A stretch of DNA of 48,905 nucleotides from Cytobacillus oceanisediminis. GTDB taxonomy: Bacteria > Bacillota > Bacilli > Bacillales > Cytobacillaceae. The stretch is from assembly GCF_004366035.1 (NCBI RefSeq), contig NZ_SOEE01000018.1, positions 1 to 48,905 on the forward strand, given 5' to 3'. Shown one piece after another: positions 1-7,169 of this stretch. Each line of letters begins with the position of its first letter. Positions within the stretch are counted from its first letter, which is position 1. The notes beneath the pieces are model-generated. The model ran no database searches, had not been told where the DNA came from, and saw nothing but the letters and a program-made list of their open reading frames with translations. A program made the position numbers and the translations under genes.

Positions 1-16
1 TTCGTATTATTGAGTT

Positions 17-46
17 AACCAGTTTTTACTGGTTGCTCTTTTTTTT
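17..46 (+). terminator. Left-end hairpin plus T run of IS110 copy 1
   Basis: AACCAGT (17-23) pairs with ACTGGTT (28-34) around a TTTT loop, followed by GCTC and eight T. It looks like an intrinsic terminator pointing into the element. It would shield the bridge RNA and transposase from transcription entering from the chromosome. In a circularised element it would lie at the very 5' end of the junction-promoter transcript, where it might instead act as a 5' stabilising hairpin. Confidence 0.6.
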
Positions 47-60
47 ATAGGACCTATTAT

Positions 61-210
61 TTCAGTAGCCAGGGTAGAACGTACGGGTGCGTGGGAGTTA
101 GATCTCGTCAACTAAACTGTTCGCCCCCTACTTGTAGAATGATGTTTGAGGCTGGTTGGGACAAATGATCTCGTATAACAAGCGAAGCTATGGAACTACA
201 GGAAGGTATA
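61..210 (+). ncRNA. Candidate IS110 bridge RNA, copy 1
   Basis: Two stem-enclosed loops fit the bridge RNA layout known from IS621. The target-binding loop is closed by AGGG 71-74 with CCCT 126-129 and GAAC 77-80 with GTTC 119-122. It carries ACGGGTGCGT (83-92, candidate left target guide), a small GAG/CTC hairpin (95-97/104-106) and TCAACTAA (108-115, candidate right target guide). The donor-binding loop is closed by CTTGTAG 131-137 with CTACAGG 196-202 (one wobble). It carries GCTGGTT (151-157), identical to the element's right end, and GCGAA (182-186), which pairs with TTCGT at its left end with one wobble. The exact 5' and 3' ends are not determined. Confidence 0.8.
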
Positions 211-248
211 GGGGTTACTGGCGAGTACAACAAAGGGAGAGATAATTA

Positions 249-1451
249 TTGAATCCAGTTGTTGGCCTGGATGTGGCCAAAGGGGAAAGTGAAGCTCAGG
301 CATTTCTAGATAAAGACAAGCCATTTGGAAAGAGCTTCAAGATAAAACATATCACTGAGGATTTAGATACTTTCATCTCTTTTTTGAAAGAGATAGAAAG
401 AAAGACTGGTGTTAGACCAGCAGTAATTCTTGAATCTACAGGGCATTACCATACACCGATTATTCAATGTCTGGAGGAAAGTCAATATCTATATATTTTG
501 GTAAATCCCATCATTTCTCATCAGGCTAAGAAAACCAGTCTAAGAAAGGTAAAGACGGATGCGTTTGATGCATATCAACTTTGTATTCTGTATTACAAGG
601 AAGAATTTGAGCCTTATAAGAAAAGAGGCTTAAGGCTGCTAAACCTAAGAACATTGTCAAGGCAATACGAAGCCGTTACGAACCTTTACATTCAGGCAAA
701 ACTTCAATTCCACACAATTCTTGATCAGGGATTTCCGGAATATAGGGGAGTATTTGGAGATTTATTTTCAAGAGTCTCTCTTCAGGTTTTAAAGGAGTTT
801 CCTACTTCTGAAGATGTTCTGAGGATTGGTGAAGCAAAGATACTGGAGCGAATTGTGGAAATGCGTATAGAACGGTCTGCGGGTTTGGCGAGGGAGAGGG
901 CAGCTAAATTAATAGATTCGGCTAAGCGAAATCCTTTCCAACAAGGTGTGTATCAAAGTCAGTTGTTCAGTTTGGATATGTATATCACTATGCTTCTTCA
1001 GTACCAAGAACACCTATCCAGTATAGAGGCAGAGATAGATGTCCTGGCAGAAGAAATTGAAGAATGTAAGATAATCCAGTCAATTCCCGGAATAGGAGGA
1101 AAAATCGCGGCAACGATCATTTCCGAAATCGGAGAAATTGACCGGTTTAATCACCCTAAAAAACTTGTGGCTTACGCAGGGATAGATCCAAGTGTCCATT
1201 CATCAGGTAAGTTCACAGCTACTATAAATCATATTACTAAACGAGGTTCAAGCCGATTACGGCACGCTTTGTATATGGCCGTTTTATGCGGTATAAGAAG
1301 CTCGAGGAACAAGAAGCTAAAAGAGTATTATGATCGGAAACGAAATGAAGGAAAGCCTTCAAAAGTAGCAATGATAGCTTGTGTAAACAAGCTTTTACAC
1401 TGGATTTACGCAATGTTAAAAAGGAATGAACAGTTCCTGGATTTTGCTTAA
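249..1451 (+). CDS. IS110-family transposase (bridge-RNA-guided recombinase), copy 1
   Basis: This 400-residue protein has the N-terminal DEDD/RuvC-like domain (GLDVAKGE near residue 6, the ESTGHYH segment, and TDAFDAYQL near 103). The C-terminal Transposase_20 domain carries SIPGIGGKIAATIISEIG and GIDPSVHSSGKF, which includes the serine region typical of IS110 enzymes. Length is normal for the family. The start is TTG, placed by AAAGGGAGAG nine bases upstream. In the known family the protein uses a bridge RNA to recombine a circular donor with a target. Compared with copy 2 it has Gly for Val at about 161, Glu for Lys at about 208 and Leu for Trp at about 213. Copy 2's DQVFPEY reads as the more usual form, so copy 1 may be the less active one. 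Confidence 0.95.
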   Translation: MNPVVGLDVAKGESEAQAFLDKDKPFGKSFKIKHITEDLDTFISFLKEIERKTGVRPAVILESTGHYHTPIIQCLEESQYLYILVNPIISHQAKKTSLRKVKTDAFDAYQLCILYYKEEFEPYKKRGLRLLNLRTLSRQYEAVTNLYIQAKLQFHTILDQGFPEYRGVFGDLFSRVSLQVLKEFPTSEDVLRIGEAKILERIVEMRIERSAGLARERAAKLIDSAKRNPFQQGVYQSQLFSLDMYITMLLQYQEHLSSIEAEIDVLAEEIEECKIIQSIPGIGGKIAATIISEIGEIDRFNHPKKLVAYAGIDPSVHSSGKFTATINHITKRGSSRLRHALYMAVLCGIRSSRNKKLKEYYDRKRNEGKPSKVAMIACVNKLLHWIYAMLKRNEQFLDFA

Positions 1452-1561
1452 TCCACAGAAAACAGCAACTTAAGAAAAACCTTCCAAAAAGTATTTGGAG
1501 GGTTATTTGGCTTGCTTTCAAAAGTATAACACGGTGGATTAGATATTTTAATAAGAAGTTC

Positions 1562-1567
1562 TTGACT
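1562..1567 (+). promoter_or_regulatory. Outward -35 element at the IS110 right end (half promoter)
   Basis: TTGACT lies 13 bases before the TT core of the right end. When the right end is joined to the left end through TT, the next 17 bases lead exactly to TATTAT (5-10 in this copy), giving a consensus-like sigma-A promoter. In the inserted state the -35 faces flanking DNA instead. Copy 2 has the same hexamer at 48875-48880. Confidence 0.65.
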
Positions 1568-1582
1568 CCTATTAGCTGGTTT

Positions 1583-1905
1583 AGCTCAATAAGTCAAAGT
1601 AATTAAGTACTTCAACAATCTGCCGCTTTCTGAAATAAGAAATGAGTCTTTCTTTATGAAAGGGGCAATATTGCTGGATAGGCTTTAGCACTTTTTGATA
1701 GAGTGTAATCTGAAATTTGTAAACAAATGCACTTACCACAGTGGCTGCTTTATTATAATGCCGTGATTCTGAAATAAAAGCAGCCCAATTTCCCGTTAAT
1801 AACATTGAGAAATTGGGCTTTGAACTTTCCTTAAATTAAAACTCGTAAATACAACTAAAACCAAGACTTCAGTCGTGAAGGGGTATTTTCTTCCACTTAT
1901 TCTTC
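1583..1905. other. Intergenic stretch with decayed repeat-like hairpins
   Basis: No convincing gene is seen. AATGCACTTACCACAG (around 1727) and the CTGCCGC (around 1620) and AAGGGGCAATATTG (around 1660) pieces resemble the dispersed repeat found at 36.8-47.3 kb. Two hairpins stand out: GGCTGCTTTATT pairs with a run ending AAGCAGCC, and CCCAATTTC pairs with GAAATTGGG. A 74-codon reverse frame (1581-1805) covers the region but has no recognisable domain. AAGACTTCAGTCGTGAAGG near 1862 resembles an IS200/IS605 end, but no transposase accompanies it. Confidence 0.4.
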
Positions 1906-2748
1906 TTATCTTGAACTAAGCTTTACAACAGAATCTATAATCTGATTCCAGTCTTCACTATGAATCTCATGGCCAGTTCCATCAAGTGTCACTAATTCCG
2001 AATGAGGGATGGCTTTCCTAAGAGCAAGCCCGTGCTCGTATGGGAGGGCTGGGTCTTCCGTGCCATGAATAATGAGAACTGGTACTCTGATCTCATCCAT
2101 TCTATCGAAATATACGTCTTCACCTTGCAGCATGGCATGGTTAAATCTGCTTGGCAGATGTTTGGCGCGATCTGCTTCTCTTGCAGCAAGTTTATATATT
2201 CTTTCCTGCTCGAAAGGTTTAGAGCCGGCTAAGGTTTTCCATCCGCCCGCGAGATAAGCAATTGCAGCATCCCGATTCGACCAATCGATGGAGGCACTCT
2301 TCGCGTGGTAATCAAGTATGTTCTGATCCATTGGAGGCAGCTTTTCCATCTCGGTCCCGAACACACTTGATGCAATGAGCGTAAGTGACCGTACACGGTC
2401 CGGATATCTTAAGGCAAGAATCTGGCCGGTCAAACCGCCCATGGACATGCCAACGATATGTGCCTGCTCTATGTGGTAAGCATCCAGTACACCGGCCGCA
2501 TCGTCAGCCAAGTCCGTTATTGTATAATTGGAAGTACCAGGTTCATAAATGGTTGATCGTCCCAGATCCCGATGATCGTATCGAATCACAAATCTCCCCT
2601 GATCAGCAAGGCGGAGACAGAAATCCTCATCCCACCAGTCCATTGAAGTCATTGCGCCCATGATCAAAAGAATTGCTGGATCGTTAGAGTTTCCAAAGCT
2701 CTCTGTACATATCTCCACTTTATTTATCTTCATTATCTGTTCACTCAT
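1906..2748 (-). CDS. Alpha/beta-fold hydrolase
   Basis: The protein is a 280-residue alpha/beta hydrolase. It has the oxyanion-region sequence ILLIMGAM, the RYDHRDLGRS strand, the nucleophile elbow GMSMGG (Ser about residue 100), an acid in HGTEDPALP and a C-terminal GTGHE histidine. These are the features of soluble esterase or haloperoxidase-like hydrolases, and the substrate cannot be named. I chose the ATG at 2748 because GGAGGT lies seven bases upstream. A longer frame to 2796 has no such site. It is the last gene in its direction before the IS110 copy. Confidence 0.85.
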   Translation of the reverse strand: MSEQIMKINKVEICTESFGNSNDPAILLIMGAMTSMDWWDEDFCLRLADQGRFVIRYDHRDLGRSTIYEPGTSNYTITDLADDAAGVLDAYHIEQAHIVGMSMGGLTGQILALRYPDRVRSLTLIASSVFGTEMEKLPPMDQNILDYHAKSASIDWSNRDAAIAYLAGGWKTLAGSKPFEQERIYKLAAREADRAKHLPSRFNHAMLQGEDVYFDRMDEIRVPVLIIHGTEDPALPYEHGLALRKAIPHSELVTLDGTGHEIHSEDWNQIIDSVVKLSSR

Positions 2749-3327
2749 ATTATACCTCCGTATTATCTTATCACCGTTCCTAATGTTGCAGATCAAATTC
2801 TTTCTGGAGTATGTTTGGCCTGCCTCTGTTAATTATCTGTGTCGAATCCGCTTGATAATCATGACGAGGCCTCCTTTTAAACCTAATTTAACAAGGGACT
2901 CACCCCTATATTTATTACCTTAACATATGGTTAAGCACCTAAAAGTTAAAATTCGCCTGTGTTTTTTCTGGATATGCCACTTGTCATACTAATTCTGGGC
3001 AGATGAATCGAAAATGTACCTATCTCTTGAGCTGCAGACTCTATATAGACTCCATAGGAGGCTGCATTTTTTGGAGCTGATACATCTTGTTTCTGAAATA
3101 TCCTCTTCCTATATGTAGGTTACATGGACTATATATAAATTTTCCCTCAAATAAAAAGTGGAAATCTTTAGCCAAAAATACTCTTTTTAAACTACTTTGT
3201 TTAGAGTAATGTAATAACGGAAGGTACATTTACCTTAGTGGGTTATTAAACCTTAAAATTGCTCAGGTCCCTTATTTTGGTGCAGCCCAGTGAATCCCCA
3301 TCATCTTAAAGGAGGAAAAGAAATAGT
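2749..3327. other. Intergenic region between divergent genes
   Basis: This 580-base stretch separates the hydrolase from the P450. No frame has a good start and a recognisable domain. Promoters for both genes must lie here, but no clear -35/-10 pair can be defended by eye. The only strong signal is the AAAGGAGG ribosome binding site at 3308-3315. Confidence 0.5.
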
Positions 3328-4560
3328 ATGTTGAAAGAAGTCATTCCTGTAAACGAGATTACAAATTTTCAGTCACGTGCAGAGGAGTTTTTTCCTATTG
3401 AGTGGTACAAGGACATGCTTCATCATCATCCGGTGTATTATCATGAACAAACGAATACATGGAATGTGTTTACCTATGAGGGTGTGAAACAGGTGCTGGG
3501 CAACTATGAATTTTTTTCAAGTGCCGGGCCGAGAACAACAATATTTGTTGGAGCAAATGACAAGCATGAGAAAGCGTCGCCTTTAACAAATCTTACACTT
3601 GTAGATCCGCCGGATCATCGGAAAGGGCGTTCCTTGCTAGCAGCAGCTTTTACTCCCCGCAGTTTGAAGAATTGGGAGCCGCGCATCGAGCAGATCGCCG
3701 AGGAGCTGGCAGAGAATATCCAGGAAAATACTGAAGTTAATATTGTAGAGGCATTGGCAGCCCCGCTGCCTAGTATGGTTATTGCAGATCTTTTCGGCGT
3801 ACCGATACAGGACAGGGCTCAATTCAAAGAATGGGTGGATATCCTTTTCCAGCCTTACGATAAAGATAGACTGGAAGACATAGAGCTTCAAAAACAGAAT
3901 GCTGCGAAAGAATATTTCCAATATCTCTATCCCATTGTTGTTCAAAAGCGGTCGAATCTTTCGGATGATATTATCTCTGATTTAATTCAAGCTGAAGTAG
4001 ATGGTGAAAAATTTACCGATGAGGAAATTGTGCAGGTGACCATGCTGCTTTTAGGCGCAGGTGTGGAAACAACCAGTCATGCGATTGCCAATACGTTTTA
4101 TTCATTGCTTTATGATGATAAGTCTCTATATGGAGAACTGCGTAAAGACCTGAAATTAGTGCCAAACGCAGTTGAAGAAATGCTCCGTTACCGTTTTCAT
4201 ATGTCGAGAAGAGACCGTACTGTGAGAAAAGATAACAATTTATTGGGCGTTGAGTTAAAAGAAGGGGATGTCGTTATTGCGTGGATGAGTGCATGCAATA
4301 TGGACCATCGGATGTTTGAAGCACCTTTTTCTATAAACATACACCGTCCTAACAATAAAAAGCATCTAACATTCGGAAATGGCCCGCATTTCTGTTTGGG
4401 TGCACCCCTGGCACGCCTGGAAATGAAAATAGCACTGGAGACCTTCGTGAAAAAGTTCTCCAGCATCGAACCAGTGGAAGGGTTTGAATTAGAAAAAAAT
4501 TTAACGGCATCAGCCACTGGCCAGTCCTTAACGAGTTTGCCGATGAAAGTGTACAAGTAA
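3328..4560 (+). CDS. Cytochrome P450
   Basis: This is a soluble bacterial P450 of 410 residues. Visible signatures are the I-helix GAGVETTS (about 243-250), the K-helix EEMLR (ExxR, about 283-287) and the heme loop FGNGPHFCLGAPLAR with the cysteine ligand at about residue 356. Such enzymes hydroxylate small hydrophobic substrates using an external ferredoxin or flavodoxin system, and no redox partner gene is adjacent. Overall the layout resembles the CYP107/CYP109-type bacilli enzymes, but the subfamily is not assigned. The AAAGGAGG site sits 12 bases before ATG, slightly far. A strong terminator follows at once, so the gene is monocistronic. Confidence 0.95.
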   Translation: MLKEVIPVNEITNFQSRAEEFFPIEWYKDMLHHHPVYYHEQTNTWNVFTYEGVKQVLGNYEFFSSAGPRTTIFVGANDKHEKASPLTNLTLVDPPDHRKGRSLLAAAFTPRSLKNWEPRIEQIAEELAENIQENTEVNIVEALAAPLPSMVIADLFGVPIQDRAQFKEWVDILFQPYDKDRLEDIELQKQNAAKEYFQYLYPIVVQKRSNLSDDIISDLIQAEVDGEKFTDEEIVQVTMLLLGAGVETTSHAIANTFYSLLYDDKSLYGELRKDLKLVPNAVEEMLRYRFHMSRRDRTVRKDNNLLGVELKEGDVVIAWMSACNMDHRMFEAPFSINIHRPNNKKHLTFGNGPHFCLGAPLARLEMKIALETFVKKFSSIEPVEGFELEKNLTASATGQSLTSLPMKVYK

Positions 4561-4570
4561 GGAATAAAAG

Positions 4571-4611
4571 CTCCCTTAAGGCAGGTGGACTGACTGCTTT
4601 AAGGGAGTTTT
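4571..4611 (+). terminator. Intrinsic terminator of the P450 gene
   Basis: CTCCCTTAAGGCAG pairs with CTGCTTTAAGGGAG around a nine-base loop and is followed by TTTT. Confidence 0.9.
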
Positions 4612-4656
4612 AATATTGGAGAGGTAAAGGATGAGGCTGAAAAGCCGGCTTTATTT

Positions 4657-4665
4657 TGCTAAAAT
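4657..4665 (+). promoter_or_regulatory. Extended -10 candidate for the PadR gene
   Basis: TGCTAAAAT is an extended -10 motif 30 bases before the padR-like start. No good -35 is visible. The palindrome AAGCCGGCTT at 4642-4651 lies just upstream and could be an operator. Confidence 0.4.
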
Positions 4666-4695
4666 AAGGGTAATTCTCTTGAAGGAGCATAAAGA

Positions 4696-5235
4696 ATGAC
4701 CATTCAAATATTTATATTAACCAAACTGATGGAGGGTAAGAATTATCCTTATAATATAAAAAAGAAGCTTTCAGAGCCTATTCCATTTGATCAGCTTGCT
4801 GGATTAACAGAGAGCAAGCTGTACTACCATTTCGATTCATTGGCAAAACAAGGCCTGATTGAAACAGTCGAAATAATTAAAGAAGAACATCGGCCGGATA
4901 AACAAATATTTGAAATCACGGCTAAAGGCCGGGAAGAACTGCCGATTAAAATCTACAAATTGTTTGAAACGGCCGATTCGATCGGTGAAATGATGGTGGG
5001 ATTGGCCAACATCAAATATGTGGATAAGGATAAAGCAATAGCAATCCTTGAAGAGAAATTAAAGAGCTCCAAGGCTAAGTGGGAGTATTATAAAAGTTTT
5101 GAACAGCTGATCGAAAAAGATAAAGATAATGAGAAACTGATAGAATTCCTTGGCGGGTATGTGTCGACCAAAGCAGAGCACGCTATTTTTTGGCTGGAGA
5201 AGCTGATTGGGCAGATTAGAGAAGGGAAGATATGA
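4696..5235 (+). CDS. PadR-family transcriptional regulator
   Basis: The protein has 179 residues: an N-terminal winged helix (about 1-80, with LTESKLYYHFDSLAKQGLIE as recognition helix and wing lead-in) and a helical C-terminal Vir_act_alpha_C-type dimerisation region. It belongs to the longer, two-domain PadR subfamily. AAGGAG lies ten bases upstream of ATG. Neighbours are a P450 behind its own terminator and a convergent permease gene, so the regulated gene is not obvious. The P450 just upstream is a plausible target but this is inference. Confidence 0.87.
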   Translation: MTIQIFILTKLMEGKNYPYNIKKKLSEPIPFDQLAGLTESKLYYHFDSLAKQGLIETVEIIKEEHRPDKQIFEITAKGREELPIKIYKLFETADSIGEMMVGLANIKYVDKDKAIAILEEKLKSSKAKWEYYKSFEQLIEKDKDNEKLIEFLGGYVSTKAEHAIFWLEKLIGQIREGKI

Positions 5236-5308
5236 GGGGTTTTATAACTAATGTATTCACATAAATGTTAGATTAACAACCCTTTTTTGTGCTATTGAGG
5301 CAAGTTAA

Positions 5309-5340
5309 GAAAGCACACATGTGTGCTTTCATTTTTTTTT
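5309..5340 (+). terminator. Perfect palindrome terminator between convergent genes
   Basis: A 22-base perfect palindrome with GAAAGCACACA as its left arm is followed by CATTTTTTTTTT. It terminates the PadR transcript and abuts the 3' end of the convergent permease gene. Confidence 0.85.
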
Positions 5341-6292
5341 ATATTCTTTTCTCTTTAGTGATAAATAATAAAATATGGGTGATGACGGCCAGGATAGGCA
5401 ATTCCAGTAGAGGGCCAACTACTAAGGTTAACGCAATCAAAGGCTGGTCTGGAAATGCGGTCATAGCAATGGCTAAAGCAATCGGGGAATTTCTGGCTAA
5501 AGTAGTCAAGCTCAAACTGGCTCTGTCGGAGTTCGGAAATCTCATAAGCTGTCCAGCTCTTTGACTGAAAAAAAGATTAATTATAAAAAACAAAAGGACA
5601 GGTATTGTCATTTTCCACAGTAAATCTAAATGATTAAGCAATAATTGTCCCTGTGATGCAAACATTGCAGCGATGGCAAAGCTAAGAAAAACAATTGGCA
5701 GCACGCTAAGGTTGGATACAAGGCTTTCTCTTAACTGATTCTTGGTTTTTAAGAGAATCTTGGTTAAAACAGCTAGAACTAACGGTATGATTAACACAGC
5801 CAGAATACTTTCAATTAAAAACTCCAGTTCTATTACTCCTGTCGTTCTGCCAAAGATTAGGAGGTAAATAGGCAGCAATATGACCTGTAAGATCAAGTTT
5901 AGAGGCAGGATAGCGGTTGATAAGGCAACATTTCCTTTTGCTATGCCTGTAAAGATTAGGTACCAATCAGTGCATGGTGTAACCATCAGCATAATAAATC
6001 CAATATATAGTGTTGGAGTATCGCCTAAAAATACCATTGCCAGCAGCCATGCCAGAATGGGGGTCCAGACAAAGTTTATGATGATTGAAGTGTATGTGAA
6101 TTTTATGTTCTTAAAAGCTATCTTGATATCTTCAATAGGGATTTGTAAGAATGTAATATATAGCATTGCTGCTAATAAAGGCATAATAAAACTTTCCGCA
6201 TTAGCTCTTATTAACTCTGCTTGCCCTATACTAATACCAATAACCACTGCTAAAAATATTATAAGAGTATATAATTTTTCGATTAAGTTCAA
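5339..6292 (-). CDS. ACR3/bile-acid-sodium-symporter superfamily permease (probable arsenic-resistance type)
   Basis: This hydrophobic protein of 317 residues has about ten predicted membrane segments. The polar motif TPCTDWYLIFTGIAKGN near residue 105 is characteristic of the SBF/ACR3 superfamily branch often annotated as arsenic resistance protein. Arsenite efflux is the family-based guess, and the substrate is unproven. The start is TTG with a modest GAGG-type site about 11 bases upstream. A 16-base palindrome lies about 20 bases upstream and may be an operator. Next door are a copper-binding CueP-type gene and a CzcO-like flavoprotein with an ArsR-type operator, supporting a metal or metalloid role. 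Confidence 0.8.
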   Translation of the reverse strand: MNLIEKLYTLIIFLAVVIGISIGQAELIRANAESFIMPLLAAMLYITFLQIPIEDIKIAFKNIKFTYTSIIINFVWTPILAWLLAMVFLGDTPTLYIGFIMLMVTPCTDWYLIFTGIAKGNVALSTAILPLNLILQVILLPIYLLIFGRTTGVIELEFLIESILAVLIIPLVLAVLTKILLKTKNQLRESLVSNLSVLPIVFLSFAIAAMFASQGQLLLNHLDLLWKMTIPVLLFFIINLFFSQRAGQLMRFPNSDRASLSLTTLARNSPIALAIAMTAFPDQPLIALTLVVGPLLELPILAVITHILLFITKEKRI

Positions 6293-6313
6293 TTTGACTC
6301 ACAGCCTCTGAAA

Positions 6314-6329
6314 ATATCTATGCATAGAT
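6314..6329. promoter_or_regulatory. 16-base perfect palindrome upstream of the permease
   Basis: TATCTATGCATAGATA is a perfect inverted repeat located 22 bases before the permease start. It is a candidate binding site for a dimeric repressor. It does not match the ArsR-type site at 7131. Confidence 0.45.
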
Positions 6330-6471
6330 AACTTTAGCATAGTTACATTCGAATTGCTTAGTAAGCAGCGGGTGCTCCAAATCATCTCTCCATAATTTCT
6401 CCATATTTATTTGCTATTGTATACTTTGGCAATAGTTAATAAGGAGAAACAGAGTAAGGATGTGAAAAAAG

Positions 6472-6999
6472 ATGAAGGTAAAAATATTTCTGGCTGTCTT
6501 AGTCATTTCTATTGTATTAGCTGGCTGTGGACAAGCCGATTCAAATGATGAGGCCGCTTTGAAGGCTGAAAACATCAAAGAATTGGTGAATGATTATAGT
6601 GCAGGAAACATTAAGAGCGAGTCTGCTTCGATTACCTCACAGCAGCTAGTGGTAAAAAAAGCGGATGGTGAAGAATTAGTCTATGATCTGCCGAAAGAAG
6701 AGTTTTTCGTTTCTATTGCACCTTATGTTAATGAAACCCATCCTTGAACTAATCATAGCTTGACAGGTTGTCAAGGTGAATTAGCTGATACAGATTTTGA
6801 TGTATATATTGAAGATGCGGAAGGCAATGTAATATTGAAAGAAAAAGTAAAGTCCCAGGGAAATGGATTTTTCGATCTATGGCTCCCAAGAGATGAAACA
6901 TATCAAATAAGGATTAAGTATGATGGAAAAACATCGGAATCAGAAATTTCAACTTTTGAGAATGATGGTACTTGTATTACAACTATGCAATTGACTTAA
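6472..6999 (+). CDS. CueP-type copper-binding lipoprotein with in-frame TGA (pseudogene or selenoprotein)
   Basis: One continuous frame of 175 codons reads as a CueP-family metal-binding protein. It has a lipoprotein signal with lipobox LAGC (Cys about 19), the ASITSQQL and FFVSIAPY blocks, HSLTGCQGEL, FFDLWLPRDETY and the C-terminal CITTMQLT. The frame is broken by TGA at 6745-6747 (codon 92), exactly where the family has the first of its conserved cysteines (HP-Cys-T-x-H-S-L-T-G-C). The other two cysteines, 100 and 168, remain. Either this is a Cys-to-stop nonsense mutation or UGA is read as selenocysteine; a hairpin follows at the right distance. CueP binds periplasmic copper in Salmonella, and Gram-positive forms are membrane-anchored. 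The start is ATG after GGATG. Confidence 0.8.
6759..6775 (+). promoter_or_regulatory. SECIS-like hairpin just after the in-frame TGA
   Basis: CTTGACA (6759-6765) pairs perfectly with TGTCAAG (6769-6775) around a GGT loop that begins 18 bases after the TGA. Bacterial SECIS hairpins sit at this distance and need a G early in the apical loop. However, these bases also encode the conserved LTGCQ of CueP, so the pairing may be a by-product of the protein sequence. Confidence 0.35.
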
Positions 7000-7058
7000 A
7001 GGGGCCGCCGGTTTAGTAAAGATTTCAGCCATCTAATAATAAGTTCCATTTTTTTATG

Positions 7059-7087
7059 AACAGCTGCCAAGAGGCCGCTGTTTTTCT
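7059..7087 (+). terminator. Intrinsic terminator after the CueP-type gene
   Basis: AACAGC pairs with GCTGTT around a 12-base loop and is followed by a T-rich run. Confidence 0.6.
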
Positions 7088-7122
7088 TTTTAAAATGTGT
7101 ATTCCTTTTTCTGGTTATTATA

Positions 7123-7128
7123 TATAAT
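7123..7128 (+). promoter_or_regulatory. -10 element upstream of the flavoprotein gene
   Basis: A perfect TATAAT lies three bases before the ArsR-type inverted repeat, so a repressor bound there would block transcription start. No strong -35 is seen. Confidence 0.5.
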
Positions 7129-7130
7129 AA

Positions 7131-7152
7131 TATTCAAATAGATATTTGAATA
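7131..7152. promoter_or_regulatory. ArsR/SmtB-type metal-responsive operator
   Basis: The two arms TATTCAAATA and TATTTGAATA are perfect inverted repeats separated by GA. This matches the ATTCAAATA-type imperfect 12-2-12 sites known for CzrA, CadC and related metal-sensing ArsR-family repressors. It lies directly downstream of a TATAAT. No ArsR gene is present in the window, so the repressor would act in trans. Confidence 0.75.
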
Positions 7153-7169
7153 ACTTTTGTGGGAGAGGA

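Larger units (their letters stand above)
1..1582 (+). mobile_element. IS110-family insertion sequence, copy 1
   Basis: The element contains a left-end hairpin, a structured non-coding region, a DEDD transposase gene and a short right end. The boundaries come from alignment with the second copy at 47314-48895: identity runs from base 1 through CTGGTTTA at 1576-1583 and stops there. The likely core dinucleotide is TT (1-2 and 1581-1582), so there are no terminal inverted repeats, as is usual for IS110. The non-coding RNA lies upstream of the gene, which places it in the IS110 group and not the IS1111 group. Against copy 2 there are four substitutions (730, 870, 886, 890) and one-base differences in two T runs. 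The window starts at the element edge, so the left flank cannot be seen. Confidence 0.92.

Noticed and set aside
1237..1521. 94-codon reverse frame inside the IS110 transposase (also at 48549-48833)
   Set aside because: It is antisense to a clear transposase gene and has no binding site or domain; its second copy exists only because the IS is duplicated.
1581..1805. 74-codon reverse frame after IS110 copy 1
   Set aside because: It overlaps the IS edge and hairpin-rich repeat-like DNA, and shows no domain. Treated as non-coding.
1855..1890. IS200/IS605-like end (AAGACTTCAGTCGTGAAGG)
   Set aside because: Short resemblance only; no second end and no tnpA or tnpB remnant nearby.
3041..3229. 62-codon reverse frame upstream of the P450
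   Set aside because: No ribosome binding site, poor composition and no recognisable domain.
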